This document shows, one piece after another, positions 1-12,212 of a stretch of 64,000 nucleotides of DNA. The stretch is from Gigantopelta aegis (Eukaryota > Mollusca > Gastropoda > Neomphalida > Peltospiridae). The notes beneath the pieces were generated by a model. The model was not told the DNA's origin. It searched no databases and worked only from the letters and a program-made list of their open reading frames with translations. Every line of letters starts with the position of its first letter. The stretch's first letter is position 1. A program made the translations under genes and the position numbers. The stretch is taken from contig NC_054702.1 of NCBI RefSeq assembly GCF_016097555.1, positions 69,444,695 to 69,508,694 on the forward strand, in the 5' to 3' direction.

Positions 1-140
1 GTTAGCACATTTTGCCCGAATATCTCTATATTTTTTGTTTTACTCCAGCACACTTATGTCTCATACACTTATGGTGGCAGCTGGCCTTATATAAATGTAT
101 AAATGAAAGTCCCTTGATTAATTTATTGGTTTGTTTGCAG

Positions 141-1537
141 GAACTGTTTCAGTCGGTGGACAGGACTAATCGAGGTAAAATCTCCATCGACTCGTTACAT
201 GAAGTGTTATCTACAGTGTTGGAGAAGGACTTCAAAGATGATGAGTGGCAGAAGATTCTCAACACAATATCACTGGTCAGTGTGTCTACTAACAGACGGA
301 AATAAATCATCATTGATTTGGTTTAGTTGTTTGTGCATTAGCACATGCACATAACTACAAAACCAAGCATATGACTGTGTTCTAACTTAATTATTCTCCT
401 TCCAGTTTAACATAATTAAAATATATTAAATTGAGAATAACTAGTTAATCATGTCGGATATCTGCTTTATCCTGTGTTGGTAAGAATGGGAAATTTCACG
501 AGGCTACGCTGAGCGGAATTTCTCATTTGGCCTGAACAAAATAAAGCAAGTATCCGATGTCATTAACTAGTTATTATCTTTATCCAGCAGACGATACAAA
601 TTAAGGGGAAAAGCTATTATTTGTGTTATTTGATCCAGATTGTACGATGACCTATAGGTCAAATGAGTGATTTTGTAATGTAGCTATGCAAGTAATGTTA
701 CAAGAGTGACATCAAAAGTCATACCCTGCTAGTAGCAGGATATATGACTTTGCTTTATCTGACATCATATTCTGTTAATAGAAACGGTGGATAGAGGATA
801 AAATATATTATATACTGCATATAGTTAACGTTTGTGATCATTAGGGTTATCACAATACACCTACCTCACGATATGATACGTATCACAATACATAACCCAC
901 AATACGATTCGTGTTTTCACAGTAAAACAAGGAAATTGAAGCTTAGATGAAGTGATTTAAAAATAAAAAATAAACTTGATAAAAGTAGGAATATCACATC
1001 ATAAGACATATTGACATAAGCATGCACACATTCTGTCCACTGTCGTTTTTTGGGGTTTTTTTTAAAGAAAATAACTTGTCAATATGTACACACCAGTACA
1101 AATTAGTGTTAGTAAATGAATACAGAATTAAAATAGGAATAGATACATGGTCAAAATAGGAATCGATACACAAGCAAGGGTATCGTGTATCGTATCATCA
1201 GCAGTATTATCGTAGGACATGATGCATCGATGCATCGGTGTATCGTAACACCCCTAGTGATCATATATATTTACAGAAGAAATCTGAATATATATATTTA
1301 CAAAAGTAATACAAACTTCTAATTAATTGATGATTTGAAATATGATATTATAAGCATCTGGTGTAATATTGTTTTAATGAATATGTCCTTTATTTGTCAA
1401 ACTTTTTTCTTCTATATTTTTGTATTTAACTTATTCTTATTTGTTGTTTTACTTTGCAGGAGAACAACTCTCAAGTCAGCAAAATTGAATTTCTGGCCCA
1501 TCTGCCATATTTTCTTGCTTCAAAGGAAAAGGTGTGA
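141..1537 (+). CDS. C-terminal two exons of an EF-hand-like protein (5' part outside window)
   Basis: Two exons are visible. Exon 141-275 follows a polypyrimidine acceptor ending TTTGCAG and stops at a GTCAGT donor. Exon 1460-1537 follows ACTTTGCAG and ends with TGA at 1535-1537. Both junctions are phase 0 and together encode 70 residues. The first exon reads LFQSVDRTNRGKISIDSLHE, which has the helix-loop-helix spacing of an EF-hand (D, N, G, I, S at loop positions), followed by a helix rich in D, E and K. The last exon contains a second, weaker loop (ENNSQVSKIEFLAHL). The loops lack several acidic calcium ligands, so calcium binding is uncertain. I cannot name the gene; a multi-EF-hand protein of the EFCAB type is a guess. 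The GTGTGA at the end could also be a donor with further exons, but the in-frame stop is the simpler reading. Confidence 0.6.
842..1256. mobile_element. hAT-type MITE with 8-bp target duplication
   Basis: A 415-bp non-coding element in the intron of the EF-hand gene. It begins TAGGGTTATCACAATACACC and ends with the inverted counterpart GGTGTATCGTAACACCCCTA. It is flanked by a perfect 8-bp direct repeat, GTGATCAT (834-841 and 1257-1264). An 8-bp duplication and a TAGGG start are typical of hAT transposons. The inside is rich in ATCGTATC and GATACGTATC subterminal motifs. Confidence 0.88.
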
Positions 1538-2477
1538 ATGGTCTATTCTGTAAAATAAGAACAAGTACTCAATCTGTGGTAGAATTCACACTGAATGTCT
1601 TTCAAAAGAAAATTACACCAAAACTCAATGCTTTGTCTGAAATTGGATTTAGTGCTATGTTAATACATTATGACATGGGAAGAATGGTACAGCAGATTCT
1701 GCAGCTCAGTCTGTTTAGATTTGGAGCTGCAGCATTCATTTAAAACAAAGACTTCCACCACTTTGCACTTTTGTCTCCAGTTCTCCATATTCTAATTGAA
1801 TTGTTTTTGTGCCCTTGGACAGAATAGACTCTTGTTTAATATCTGCTGGAGTGGTTTTAGTAAATATAAATTATATTTGTGTGATTATAAATGCATCATC
1901 TCGGACAAATTCAGAAAGAAATGTCTCCAAGAATAAAGATGTCCATCAAAATGCACAAGTCTGGTGTCTATTAGTGACTGTAAGAACAGTTGGGATGAGA
2001 ATGATCAAACATTATAAAGATTTTATGTTGACACTTGTTTCATTGTTCCAGAGTCTATGCCAAGTCCCATCTTGGGTTCAGACTTGTGTAGAATAATGTT
2101 TCTCATTCAGATTTACCAAGTATCCCACCCACCTTTGTATTTAATGGCTTGATCATATTATTCATACATGAATTTCAGGGTGTTTTTTTATTTACTAAAG
2201 TCTGTCTTTCGTTTTGTCTGTTAGTATAGTCTATGAAAATAATACACAAAAGAAGTCAAAACCAAGGTAAATATCCATGACTCTTAATACATGTACTTAA
2301 AGGATATTAGGGGTTTTATACGCCAATCTATGATGCATCGTATTATGGTATGGTGTTGTCCGTCTGTTAACTTTTTCTTGCATACAGGACCATCAAACCT
2401 CACATGTAGGAACAACTTGGGATGGCGGTGTGTCATGTACTATTACTACGTCACTGTGATCTACTCTTCACGGTCTA
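1538..2477. other. 3' flank / probable 3' UTR of the EF-hand gene
   Basis: No coding signal. An AATAAA at 1932-1937 is the nearest poly(A) signal candidate after the stop; later ones lie at 4468-4473 and beyond. The end of the stretch (2467-2477) is the left target duplication of the SINE that follows. Confidence 0.5.
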
Positions 2478-2851
2478 AAGTAAAGTTTGTTTTATTTAAC
2501 GACGCCACTAGAGCACATTGATTATTTTATCTTATCATCAGCTATTGGACTTCAAACATATGGTCATTCTGATACTGCCACATAGGCTACTCTTTTATGA
2601 TAGGCAGCAAAGGATCTTTTATTTGTGCTTCCCACAGGCAGGATAGCACAAACCATGGCCTTTGTTGAACCAGTTATGGATCACTGGTTGGTGCAAGTGG
2701 TTTACACCTACCCATTGAGCCTTGTGGAGCACTCACTCAGGGTTTTCAGACTGTATCTGGATTAAAAATCCTATGCCTCAACTGGGATCCGAACCCAGTA
2801 CCTACCAGCCGGTAGTCCGATGGCTTAACCACTGCGCCACCGAGGCCGGTT
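2478..2851 (-). mobile_element. tRNA-derived SINE, head B / tail B, full length
   Basis: On the minus strand the element starts with a tRNA-like head (CCGGCCTCGGTGGCGC), with box B GGTTCGGATCC inside it, then the conserved core (AAAGGCCATGGTTTGTGC), and ends with a tail that includes CTCTAGTGGCGTCG. An 11-bp direct repeat, TTCACGGTCTA, flanks it (2467-2477 and 2852-2862). Confidence 0.88.
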
Positions 2852-2862
2852 TTCACGGTCTA

Positions 2863-3679
2863 CTGCACATAACAGTAAATCCTTGTCCAGATCATATCTT
2901 GGATACAGATGCATACTGGACCATCAAACCACATGTAGGAACATGTAGGGATGGTGGGTGGTCCAAACCAAACTGTTCATCCATCCCATTGCAAAAATTT
3001 CACAATTAGACCTGAATCATACCCGTAACATATTCATTAACATAGATACGGTTTTCCATCAAACTCCTGATGGGCATATCATTTACCTCACTGGTAATAC
3101 TGAAGTTTGCTTTCTTTTCATCTGTTATATTCTATGTAAATAATACATAAAATAATGCACAACACAGATAATCTGTGCACTTCTAAAACACCTCAAGGAC
3201 TCCAGAGCAAGAAAGCAGTGAATATAGGATTAGGATGGGCAATTTGTAACACCTGCTTCTTACCACTTCTTATCAACCAAGGAGTAGAAAAACTATTGAT
3301 TGTGACTTTAAAAAGTGTTTGAAGTATGTTATCAAGTTTAAGTATTAAACTGAGAGCAAGGAGTAGTTTTTTAAATCGGTACAAACTTGTGATATAATTT
3401 TGGAGTTGAAGACATACATGCCAAAGGGCTACTTTAGAAGTAAAAGAGTTCTGGTTTATTTTTCTGTCAACTCCATCTAACACGTTTCAATAGACATGCA
3501 TGTATTTTAGTTTACTTATGCTGTAGTTATTTATGCAATGTGATATTGTGCAAGATTACAAATTTAGTGATTGCTAAAATTTACAAAATGAACAGTAATC
3601 ACATTGACAAAATCAAGTATTCAATATATATCATATATATATCAGAGATGGTGTAATATTTATATGCTGGTGTGGAACT
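2863..3679. other. Non-coding; contains one arm of a short local duplication
   Basis: Positions 2918-2960 (ACCATCAAACCACATGTAGG) are a diverged direct copy of 2387-2430, so the SINE sits between two related segments. I see no gene. Confidence 0.5.
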
Positions 3680-3919
3680 GATTTCCAGTCATGAAAACTA
3701 ATCAGTATTACACAGAAAATTTCCAGTCATGAAAAGTTTCCAGTATTACTTGGTGGAAATTTCCTGTCATGAAAAGTTTCCAGTATTACTTGGTGGAAAT
3801 TTCCAGTCATGAAAAGTTTCCATTATTACTTGGAGGAAATTTCCAGTCATGAAATGTTTCCAGTATTACTTGGAGGAAATTTCCTGACATAAAAAGTTTC
3901 CAGTATTAATCTGAGGTAA
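3680..3919. repeat. 40-bp minisatellite, about 6 copies
   Basis: Units contain TTTCCAGTCATGAAAAGTTT and then CCAGTATTACTTGGTGGAAA. Spacing is 40 bp from about 3718 on, with a more diverged first unit. No coding frame is maintained, because 40 is not a multiple of 3. Confidence 0.9.
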
Positions 3920-4673
3920 TGTTAGTCTACATCCAGATAGCATCTGTATGATGGCCCAAAATTGAGTTTGGTCTCAATGGTCGGAGAATTGACAGTTGCA
4001 CCAGCATTTGTTAATGAAAAACAGATTACAGATGTCTCTACCTCCATATGGAATGAAGGATCGTCCACTACTGGTACAACAGGCAACCAACACCAGTGAC
4101 CAACTACCATTGAACCAATGTGGTCAGCCTCACCAAAAATGACATTTGGCCAATGATGAAGCCACTGATAGTCTGTCTCTGACCCCCAAACAGCATACCA
4201 TCTGGGATCCAGTAATCTTGTTATTTTGACAACTGTTGATTCACATTGATTATGTTACCATATAGCAAGTTATTCTTCATTCTATACCAACAGATGTGTT
4301 TAATATGGAGGTTAAATTGTCACTGGTGGCACAAAGCTAATTTTATTTTAACTTTGCCCTGATATATGTATGTATGTATATATATATATATATATATAAT
4401 ATATATATAACACAAACTATTGAAAATGTATATTGTGCCAAAAGGTGTATTTTGTATTTATATTAACAATAAACCTATGTTTTGAGTGAGACTAAATATG
4501 TGGTCATAACTTAATTTAAAACATATTGTATAGTTAAACTGTACATATTAAAATAAAGTTATTGATTATAGAACTGAGATTTCTAGTGTTTTATTTTTCG
4601 GTTCCAAAGACATTGATTCATGGCTGTATGAAACCACAGACATGAATGTTAGATTCACATTAGATTTCTAATA
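3920..4673. other. Non-coding AT-rich spacer with (TA)n microsatellite
   Basis: A TA-rich microsatellite lies at about 4368-4410, and poly(A)-signal-like AATAAA at 4468-4473. Nothing else is recognised. Confidence 0.5.
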
Positions 4674-5717
4674 CCCCCTTCACATACACAGATTTTTCTT
4701 ACGAGTCCTTACGGATTGCCAACTCGTAGTTAATCGCAAGCATCCGTAAATAACTCGCTGGTATCCGTAAATAACTCGCAGACACTCTTAAGGATCCGTG
4801 AAAGGAGAGGCAATTTTTTTGACATGTCAAAAATCTTCTTACGATTGTCCACGGATTGATTTTTCCGTAAATAACTCGTAACAATCCGTAAGTATCGTAA
4901 ACCACTCACAACAACACGTAACCATCCGTAAACTGCTCGCAAGAATCCGTAAATGACTCCTAACAATTTTTTGTACGATTTGTTACGGTTAGTTTACGAT
5001 TTATTTATGGATTATTATGAGTGCTTACGTGTTCTTTACGATTTCATTTGGGTCGTGTTACGATGGCTTTACGGATTGTTACGAGTTATTACGAGCACTT
5101 TACGTGTAGTTACGAGTACTTTACGAATAGATACGTATACTTTACATATTCTTACGTATTGTTTACGATTTGGGGAAAGGTATAAAAGCTGCAAAATCGA
5201 ACACTTCATTTTCAGTTGTTATCAAGAAGTCATAGAAGTGACATCTCTGCATATAATTGTTGATATAACTGCAATCTGTTTCTCTCATATGCCATGTTGT
5301 CTCTCTGGATGTCAGTTGTCGAATGATGATACATTGAGATTTGCAGGATTTATATATTTTTTGGCAAAAAATCGTAAGGACTCGTAAATACTCGTAACTA
5401 TTCGTAACAACACGTAAACAGGTCGTAACTAACACGTAAAAGCTTCGATGAATAGTAACATTCCGTAATATACTCGTAACAATCCGTAAAAAGCTCGTAA
5501 AATGCCCATACGTTGCTCGGAGTTATCCATGACAACTCGTAACAAATCGTGGAATTTTGCGGTAAATACATCGTAATAACTCGTAATAAACCGTAAATAG
5601 CTCGTAATAACTCGTAACAACTCTTAAATCGGTTGTAAAAGTGGCCAAATCGTAAGGATCCGTGAATTTGTGCGATCTGTAAGAACTCGTAAGAAAAATC
5701 CGTGTATGTGAAGGGGG
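4674..5717. mobile_element. 1.04-kb inverted-repeat element packed with short GTAA/ACTCGT repeats
   Basis: The left end CCCCCTTCACATACACAGAT and the right end (RC) CCCCCTTCACATACACGGAT are near-perfect terminal inverted repeats that continue for about 40 bp. Almost all of 4690-5170 and 5370-5690 is a degenerate tandem array of a 15-20 bp unit built from TCCGTAA and AACTCGTAA. The unit occurs in one orientation at 4730-4950, flips at about 4975-5170 (TTACGAGT, TTTACGAT), and flips back after about 5370. A unique block at 5175-5360 lies between. The open frames inside translate to YLRVVT-like repeats and are by-products of the array. No transposase is seen. The target duplication is not clear. 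Superfamily unknown. Confidence 0.85.
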
Positions 5718-6144
5718 CATTAATGACATCAGAATTTAATGCAGAACATCTGAACAGACTGGCAGAATAATTTGTTTTAAATGACACTATATTTTTGCAT
5801 AGCCCGTCCAGTAAGAATTTGTTTTAATAAGTAGCCTGTAGTTCTTAGTGACTAACAGAGTGAAGGCTATAGTTCCAAAAATAACAATACAGTATTACAT
5901 ATACTTAGGGCAGTACTGCATTCTCTCCACAATCACTGAAAGTACATGGTATTGTTTTAATATGCTGGAAGGGTTAAGTGCCACACCATGATAGATGGGT
6001 ACTGACAATTTTATATCAGAAAAGAAACCTCCTGCCACAGAGGTGGAACCAGTTTTAAAAAGAAATGGAGCTGTTTAATATGCACACAATCTAGCAGATA
6101 GTTTTCTTGGAAATTTATTTAATATCTTCAAAAGCTGATGAAAT
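5718..6144. other. Non-coding spacer
   Basis: Nothing recognised on either strand. Confidence 0.5.
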
Positions 6145-6572
6145 CTTAAAGGTGCTATATCAAAGTTGCAATAATGGCAGTTCCCGCCACAAATATGTAT
6201 TATTTTTTGCTTTAAAATATAAAGTTTATACCTTCAGCTATTAAAAATTACAACCAAATAATTCCATTTACTAGTAGAAAAAAGGTTTTTTTTTTAGGAG
6301 GGGATCTGGAGTATATCTCGTACATTAACTAGTGACGTCACTGTTTTATGCATACACTTTCAACACACCAAGTTTACCCAGAATTTGTTTTGCTGTCGAC
6401 TAACAAAAGAAACATATTGTGGCCATGCTATATTTAGCCACAAATTATTCGGGGAAACGTCTCATCCTGTGCAAGACTTTTTTTTGCTTGGGATCGATTA
6501 ATTTGTAGTTATTTATGACAAATGTGAAAATAATGAAATATTGTAGTTTCAACTTTGACATAGGACCTTTAA
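6145..6572. mobile_element. MITE, TTAAAGGTGCTAT family, copy 1
   Basis: The ends are TTAAAGGTGCTATATCAAAG and (RC) TTAAAGGTCCTATGTCAAAG, both continuing into GTTG. Shares left-half sequence, including TTTACTAGTAGAAAA, with the copy at 12609-12820. Non-coding. Confidence 0.8.
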
Positions 6573-7092
6573 GAAAATAGTTGTTCTGGACAGTTATGCT
6601 CAGCATTTTCCTGAAAATTATTTTAAAAGTTTTATTTAAATTTTATTAGCCAAATACTAAATGTTGTAGGCACTTTGTATAAACATTAGTAACTGGCCAG
6701 TTTGGCCATGAGGCAATTCTTTTATAGGAAGTTTCATGAAAATTGGATGAGAAATAAAGTTAGAATGATGATGTCATCATTTTTATTTTTAGTATCGGGG
6801 ACTTTGATAGTGGATGCAAAGAAGCAAAATGTGAATTTTTTAAAGAGATCATGATCCTATTCCTATACATGTGTCAAGTTTTATGAAAATCAAATGAAAA
6901 CTAGTCACTAGAGAGTTGAAACACGAACTCATTAAACATAACAAGTTTCATGAAAATCAGATTAGAAATGAAGTTGCTAGAGGAGTGAATTCACATTTCT
7001 ATTTTTATTAACAATGACCTTCATGTTTGATACAGAGGCAAAATTTTAACTCGTTCAAGATATGATCTTATTCCTGTATGTGAAGTCCCAAC
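6573..7092. repeat. Degenerate repeats around a TTTCATGAAAATC motif
   Basis: TTTCATGAAAATTGGATGAG (about 6730), TTTTATGAAAATCAAATGA (about 6880) and TTTCATGAAAATCAGATTAG (about 6945) are followed by similar AGAAATAAAGTT-type text and separated by 65-150 bp. They look like old tandem units of one repeat family. Confidence 0.55.
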
Positions 7093-7402
7093 AAGGAAGG
7101 AAATGTTTTATTTAACAATGCACTCAACACATTTTATTTATGGTTATATGGTTAGGGACCACACAGATATTGAGAGGAAACCTGCTGTCGACTCTTCATG
7201 GGCTACTCTTTTTGATTAGCAGCAAGGGATCTTTTATATGCACCATCTCAGACAGGATAGCACATACCACGGCCTTTGATATACCAGTCGTGGTGCAATG
7301 ACTGGAACGAGAAATAGACCAATGGGTCCAGCAATGGGGATCGATCCAAGACCGACCGTGCATCAAGCGAGCACTGTACTACTGAACTACATGCTGCCCG
7401 AA
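7093..7402 (-). mobile_element. tRNA-derived SINE, head A / tail A
   Basis: Read on the minus strand it has a decayed tRNA head, the box B region GGATCGATCC, the core (AAAGGCCGTGGTATGTGC), and tail A ending TTAAATAAAACATTTCCTTC. GAAGTCCCAAC on the left and GAAGTCACAAG on the right may be a diverged target duplication. Confidence 0.82.
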
Positions 7403-9226
7403 GTCACAAGAGTGGTGTATGTACATACATACATACATATAGGCAAGATGCAATAACTTACGATGACTCATCACAAGGGGAAAATAATGTTCAGGCACTA
7501 CTGCAGAATATAATTTACTTCCTTAGATTGTAAAAAAAACCACAGACACAATTCCAGACCTCCCAAAATATTTATTCCAATACAACAAACAAGCTTTTAT
7601 AACTGCCATTCACCTCCCCCCCACCCTAAAATATATTGATATACATATATTTTTTTCACACAACCAAATACGCCAAGTTACAATATATATATATTATATC
7701 ACAAACTGCAAATAATACTTTCAGTAACTAACAGTTGAGTTAACACCTCATCTTTGGTTTATTACAGATAAGAGGTCTTAAGATAAGATATACTTAGCAA
7801 TCTAAAGTGTGGACTGCTTAAAGATGGCATCCAAACTCTTACATCTGAACCCTGAATTCAAACTACAATATTAAAGGCTTGGGCGTAGAAAGCAAGATGT
7901 TTATATGGTAACTCGACAAGTAATTAATTAAAAGCTTTTTTACAGCATAATCATTTTGCAATGCTGTATAATAGTAAATGAATACACACACACATTTAAT
8001 TTGCAACCACAAATAATTACTAGACCTATTTCTCTTAAGCTGTAAAATATTCCACAAATCAAGTCAAAGATGGGTCTTGTACTCAACCAAATGAATTAAG
8101 GGCTAGTAGACATTTTGTAATCTTTTGACGGTGTCATATTATTTTAGCAAGTTTTGATCATAGATAATTTCTTAACATTTGAGTAAAATTTGATCCATGA
8201 TACACATAAAAATCTTGCACATGGTTGGCTTCCATGCATTTATTAAAAAATACTGATATGTTCATAATGAATAGTTGTCATTTAGTTCACTCTAAATTAT
8301 TGTTTAAATAATTTAGAACATGCCACATGTCAATACATGACAATGGAAGAATCAGCATTTTACTTTTTTTTTACATTTACAACAAACTACTGAAAACATC
8401 TACTGGCTGTTAATTAATTTTTTACTGAGTATATTTTATTATAGTCTCTTCTTCTTATACACATTGGTTCGTTTTCTTGCATAATCATAGTAACAAAACA
8501 AAAAACAAGTCCAGGAATCTGTAAAACATTGAACTGAACAACTTGGAAGTGTTACAAAATAAATAGAATTTGCCACTTGTGCTTTTCAATATGTAAGTAT
8601 CAACCATATCTAGTTAATCAGTATTAGTTGAGACAAATACTGATTAACATTGATTACGGTAGTGTGATATTTTTCATATTAAAAAGCACTCATGAAGAAT
8701 CCTCTATATACAGTGTAGTTGCAAATTAAAAATACATTTTAGCATTTTAATGATTCTGAGGTTTACCTTTAATGGTGACTACTGTAAAGAGAAAACATGA
8801 AAGCAAACAAAATAAAAAAACGTAGAACCACCAAACATTAGTAAATTAAATAAAAACTAATTGCAAATAAACACAATAAAAAAGTATCAAATGAAAGATC
8901 ACAAATTGCTGCATACTTAAAATAGGCTGTAAACCGGTTCTGTAGCCACATTATAGGAACAAAGGAATGCATAATTATAATAAACAATATAATTAAAGAA
9001 AAACAAAATATTGATGACACAAAAGTTACATAGCAAAATTGTTAGATTATCACATAAAATATTTTTAACTTAGTTTACCACCATTCCTATACTTTTGAAG
9101 TAGAATTAGTTACAAGTTAACTTTATAATAAAGCAAAGTTAAAACCAGTTAAGTTGTAGTTAAATATCAGATGACATTATGTATGTTTTCATTTCAATTT
9201 TATTAAATAATATTGATAATCCAGTT
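7403..9226. other. Non-coding AT-rich stretch
   Basis: I see no coding exon with splice sites, no clear repeat structure and no RNA gene; only short AT-rich runs such as CATACATACATACA at about 7420. Confidence 0.5.
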
Positions 9227-9604
9227 TTAAAGGGACATACCCTAGTTTCAACCTGTGAAAATTAACATTAAATTCAGTTAATCTACAAACCTGTAACACA
9301 TTTGGATAAGTTACAATTGAGTGAAACACGAGTCTGTGACTTTGAAATGGTAAAATACCCTCTAAAACTGACTAAAACTGGACTCCATAGCTATTACTTC
9401 TCAAATACACAGGCATTTTTAAAAATATGAGAAATGCATTTTGTGATATTAAAAACACTAGGATGACCAAAAACACTTTGAATGTACGGAAATGGATGAT
9501 CTAAACAATAAAATCTAAGTAAAGTATGATTTCAGTTGTTAAAAAACGGCTATAATAGTAAAAAATATACCTTAGTGTTTAAAAACTAAGGTATGTCCCT
9601 TTAA
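9227..9604. mobile_element. TTAA-flanked MITE, GGGACATACCCTAG family, copy 1
   Basis: Bounded by TTAA on both sides. Ends are AGGGACATACCCTAGTTT and (RC) AGGGACATACCTTAGTTT. A 378-bp non-coding element. Two relatives occur at 20213-20593 and 50011-50797. The TTAA target suggests piggyBac-type mobilisation, but the TIR alone does not prove it. Confidence 0.82.
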
Positions 9605-9739
9605 AATTGGTTTGGGCTAAAGGAAAAAGGACCAAGAGTTAACTCTCATGATCATTGATGGAGTTCGTTTGGTTTTCTTTTCACTAGTGACATCATTTGT
9701 TTGATTTGTGTATTGTATTTATACTGAACATATTAAAAT

Positions 9740-10775
9740 GTGTCCTTGTTTTCGGATAATGCTTGGAACGTTTAGTACAAGTATTTTGTAAGACACTCTG
9801 CAGCGCTTACATGAAAGCAACAGTAAGAAATAACTTTTTACTCGTTACTGGGAATTTGAAGTACTATACAGTAAAATAAATTTAAACCATAAAGCTCATA
9901 GTTCATAATTTTATTATAAAGTTAACCTTTCAGACCAACATAACTGTACTGTAAATCATAAAATATTGGCAATCTTAAAAGTTTGTGAAATCCAAATAGG
10001 TGATTTGCAACAAAAAACTTTAGCAAGGATGTTCAAATATGTTTACCTAAATGCTAGGATTGATAAAATAATACTATTGACAAATGTTGACGTTATGCAT
10101 CTTAGAGACAACTTAAATTTAAGGTCGACGACAGTCACTTTTCGCACCCTTGTTTGGCATCATACACAATATAACATATCCAAAGGTAATTTTTTGATAT
10201 GATATATTTGACAAAAGGTACTTTTTAATTATTTTATCTTTTAAAACAGCATTGTCTGTGTTATAGAATTTTGACAGGGGTCAAGGTTAGTAGACCAGAA
10301 GCATTGTAATAATATAGCTAATTCTGAATCTGAATGACATCAATATTCCAACAACGTCATATTGCATTTCCTTACAATAACCATAAACCAAGTACATGAC
10401 GATTCCGGTTTTAGAAAAATGAAAAAATTCCAATGCAAAATTGCTATTGAATTTTTTTTTTTTAACATTATTAATGCACCTGTATGTGTTTGAAGAAAAT
10501 TTTGTAAATAAAAAATTGTACCTTTTACGAAATATGGATTTCAAGTCAAATTACGGTGAGATATGCTTTATTATTGTGAACGACGCCAAAACAAGAGTGC
10601 AAAAAGTTACTGTTGTCGAGCTTAGTAGAACACTGCAGTAATGTGCATGCTAAACAACTATTGTTGTTTGCTATCCTTTTGGATTAATAGCATGTAACCA
10701 TTGTTTTGTGTTCAGTTACATCAACGACAAAACAATTGTACGAACATTTTTCAGAACAAGCTCTGGTGTGCCTCT
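9740..10775. repeat. Long inverted repeat (fold-back-like)
   Basis: GTCGACGACAGTCACTTTTC (about 10122) pairs with GTTACTGTTGTCGAGC (about 10607), and the flanking text continues to pair outwards to CTTGTTTTCGG (about 9747) and CAGAACAAGC (about 10752). Arms are about 400 bp and diverged. Boundaries are approximate. Confidence 0.6.
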
Positions 10776-11192
10776 TTAAATTTAGCATCATAAAATATTA
10801 ACATCTTGCACAGCCTCACTAAAACTGCTATAATTTTATGCTCGCTAATATTTCCCAATTTACAGTATATAATGTTTGAAAACAAAGTCAGTTAATGATT
10901 AATTGCTAATTTTGATTAATACAATTTTGATTAAAAACAAATAAACATAATTTGAGACTTAATTTAGTTCAGTATATGTCGTGGTTAATTAATAAGAATC
11001 AAGTCATATTTATCAACAAATATTTTATATACTAGTATCTGTTACACATTTTCTTTAATACCAACCTCTGTGGTAGCACTGGGTTTCCTCTCTCGACGAC
11101 GTGAAACAATTACCATGTTTTAGACACTAGATATACGTAGTATAAAATAAGCTTAGGTTTCATTACACAGATATTCCTTTCCTTCCATAAGG
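10776..11192. other. Non-coding spacer
   Basis: Nothing recognised. Confidence 0.45.
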
Positions 11193-11473
11193 CCCACTTT
11201 CCATTAACATGATTTTACCGATACATTGCATTTACATAGTACTTTTTCCATATGCGCGATTCCACTTACTGAAAAAAAAGTTGATGAGCTATGAGGTTTT
11301 TAGTGTGGTGACATCACAACACAAAGTATTTACTTTCGGCTTAAAAGTACACTTTGAAGATTTCACATGTTGTATAGTAATCCGCTTGCGAAAACACAGA
11401 TATGGAAAAGCACATATCCGCACGGGCAAACGTTCATAATAAAACGTGTGGAATTGTGTTAATGGAAAGCAGG
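11193..11473. mobile_element. Small MITE with CCACTTTCCATTAACA ends
   Basis: CCACTTTCCATTAACA at the left end pairs with TGTTAATGGAAAGCAGG at the right end. 281 bp, non-coding. Superfamily not assigned. Confidence 0.6.
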
Positions 11474-12212
11474 CTTTATACCAATATTAATTTTAAAAAA
11501 ATTCCTGTTTCCATTTATGTAAAAAAAAAAAAGAAGAAGTTATTACTTGGTATAAATCCATATCAGACTACCCTGTAGATGCTTTGGAATGCTCAACACT
11601 TTGGCTGAAATGTATATCAGATCCTATCAATATGGCACCAAACACAGCTTCTCATTAAATGGAGGTGCAAGCATGAATTTGGTTGGTTGATTGGCTTGAT
11701 GAAAAATAAAGTCTGATTTCCAAAATTAAACTGGATAGAAGCGTGTATACATGTGAAAGAGGTCTGAAAACAAACTCTGTGGTTACATCTGACAATAGAC
11801 ACGATGAGCCACAAATGTGAAACACATCTGGATGATCATGTAAAAATGGTGGACGGAAGAATCGATCACAAACACTGTACAAAATCAAATTTATCAACCA
11901 CACAAACAAATCTGGAATGTCCTTCAATAACTGTAAATAAATATATTTGTATTTACAACAAGAATACATTACTATTTATATGTACAGTTTTTATAAATAT
12001 TCATAACTGGCCTCTCTTATTATGAAGCAAACAAACAATACTTATATACATAATATATATAAAGATAATTCTTAACTTATATTACTGAAAAATTAACATC
12101 TTAGGATCTCCAGTTTCATAAACTTCTCATGCTAATCTTTCCAATGTCATTCTGAAATCTCTATCCATAATTTAAAAAAAAAAATTATCATCTGGATGTT
12201 TTACTATTTTAC
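11474..12212. other. Non-coding spacer
   Basis: A-rich run at 11520-11532; otherwise nothing recognised. Confidence 0.45.

Noticed and set aside
3680-3919. Regular repeats with a CRISPR-like look
   Set aside because: Units are contiguous with no unique spacers, in a eukaryotic genome.
4953-5387. 144-codon open frame with YLRVVT-like repeats, and antisense counterparts
   Set aside because: Produced by the short repeated motif of the inverted-repeat element; no codon-like conservation and frames open on both strands.
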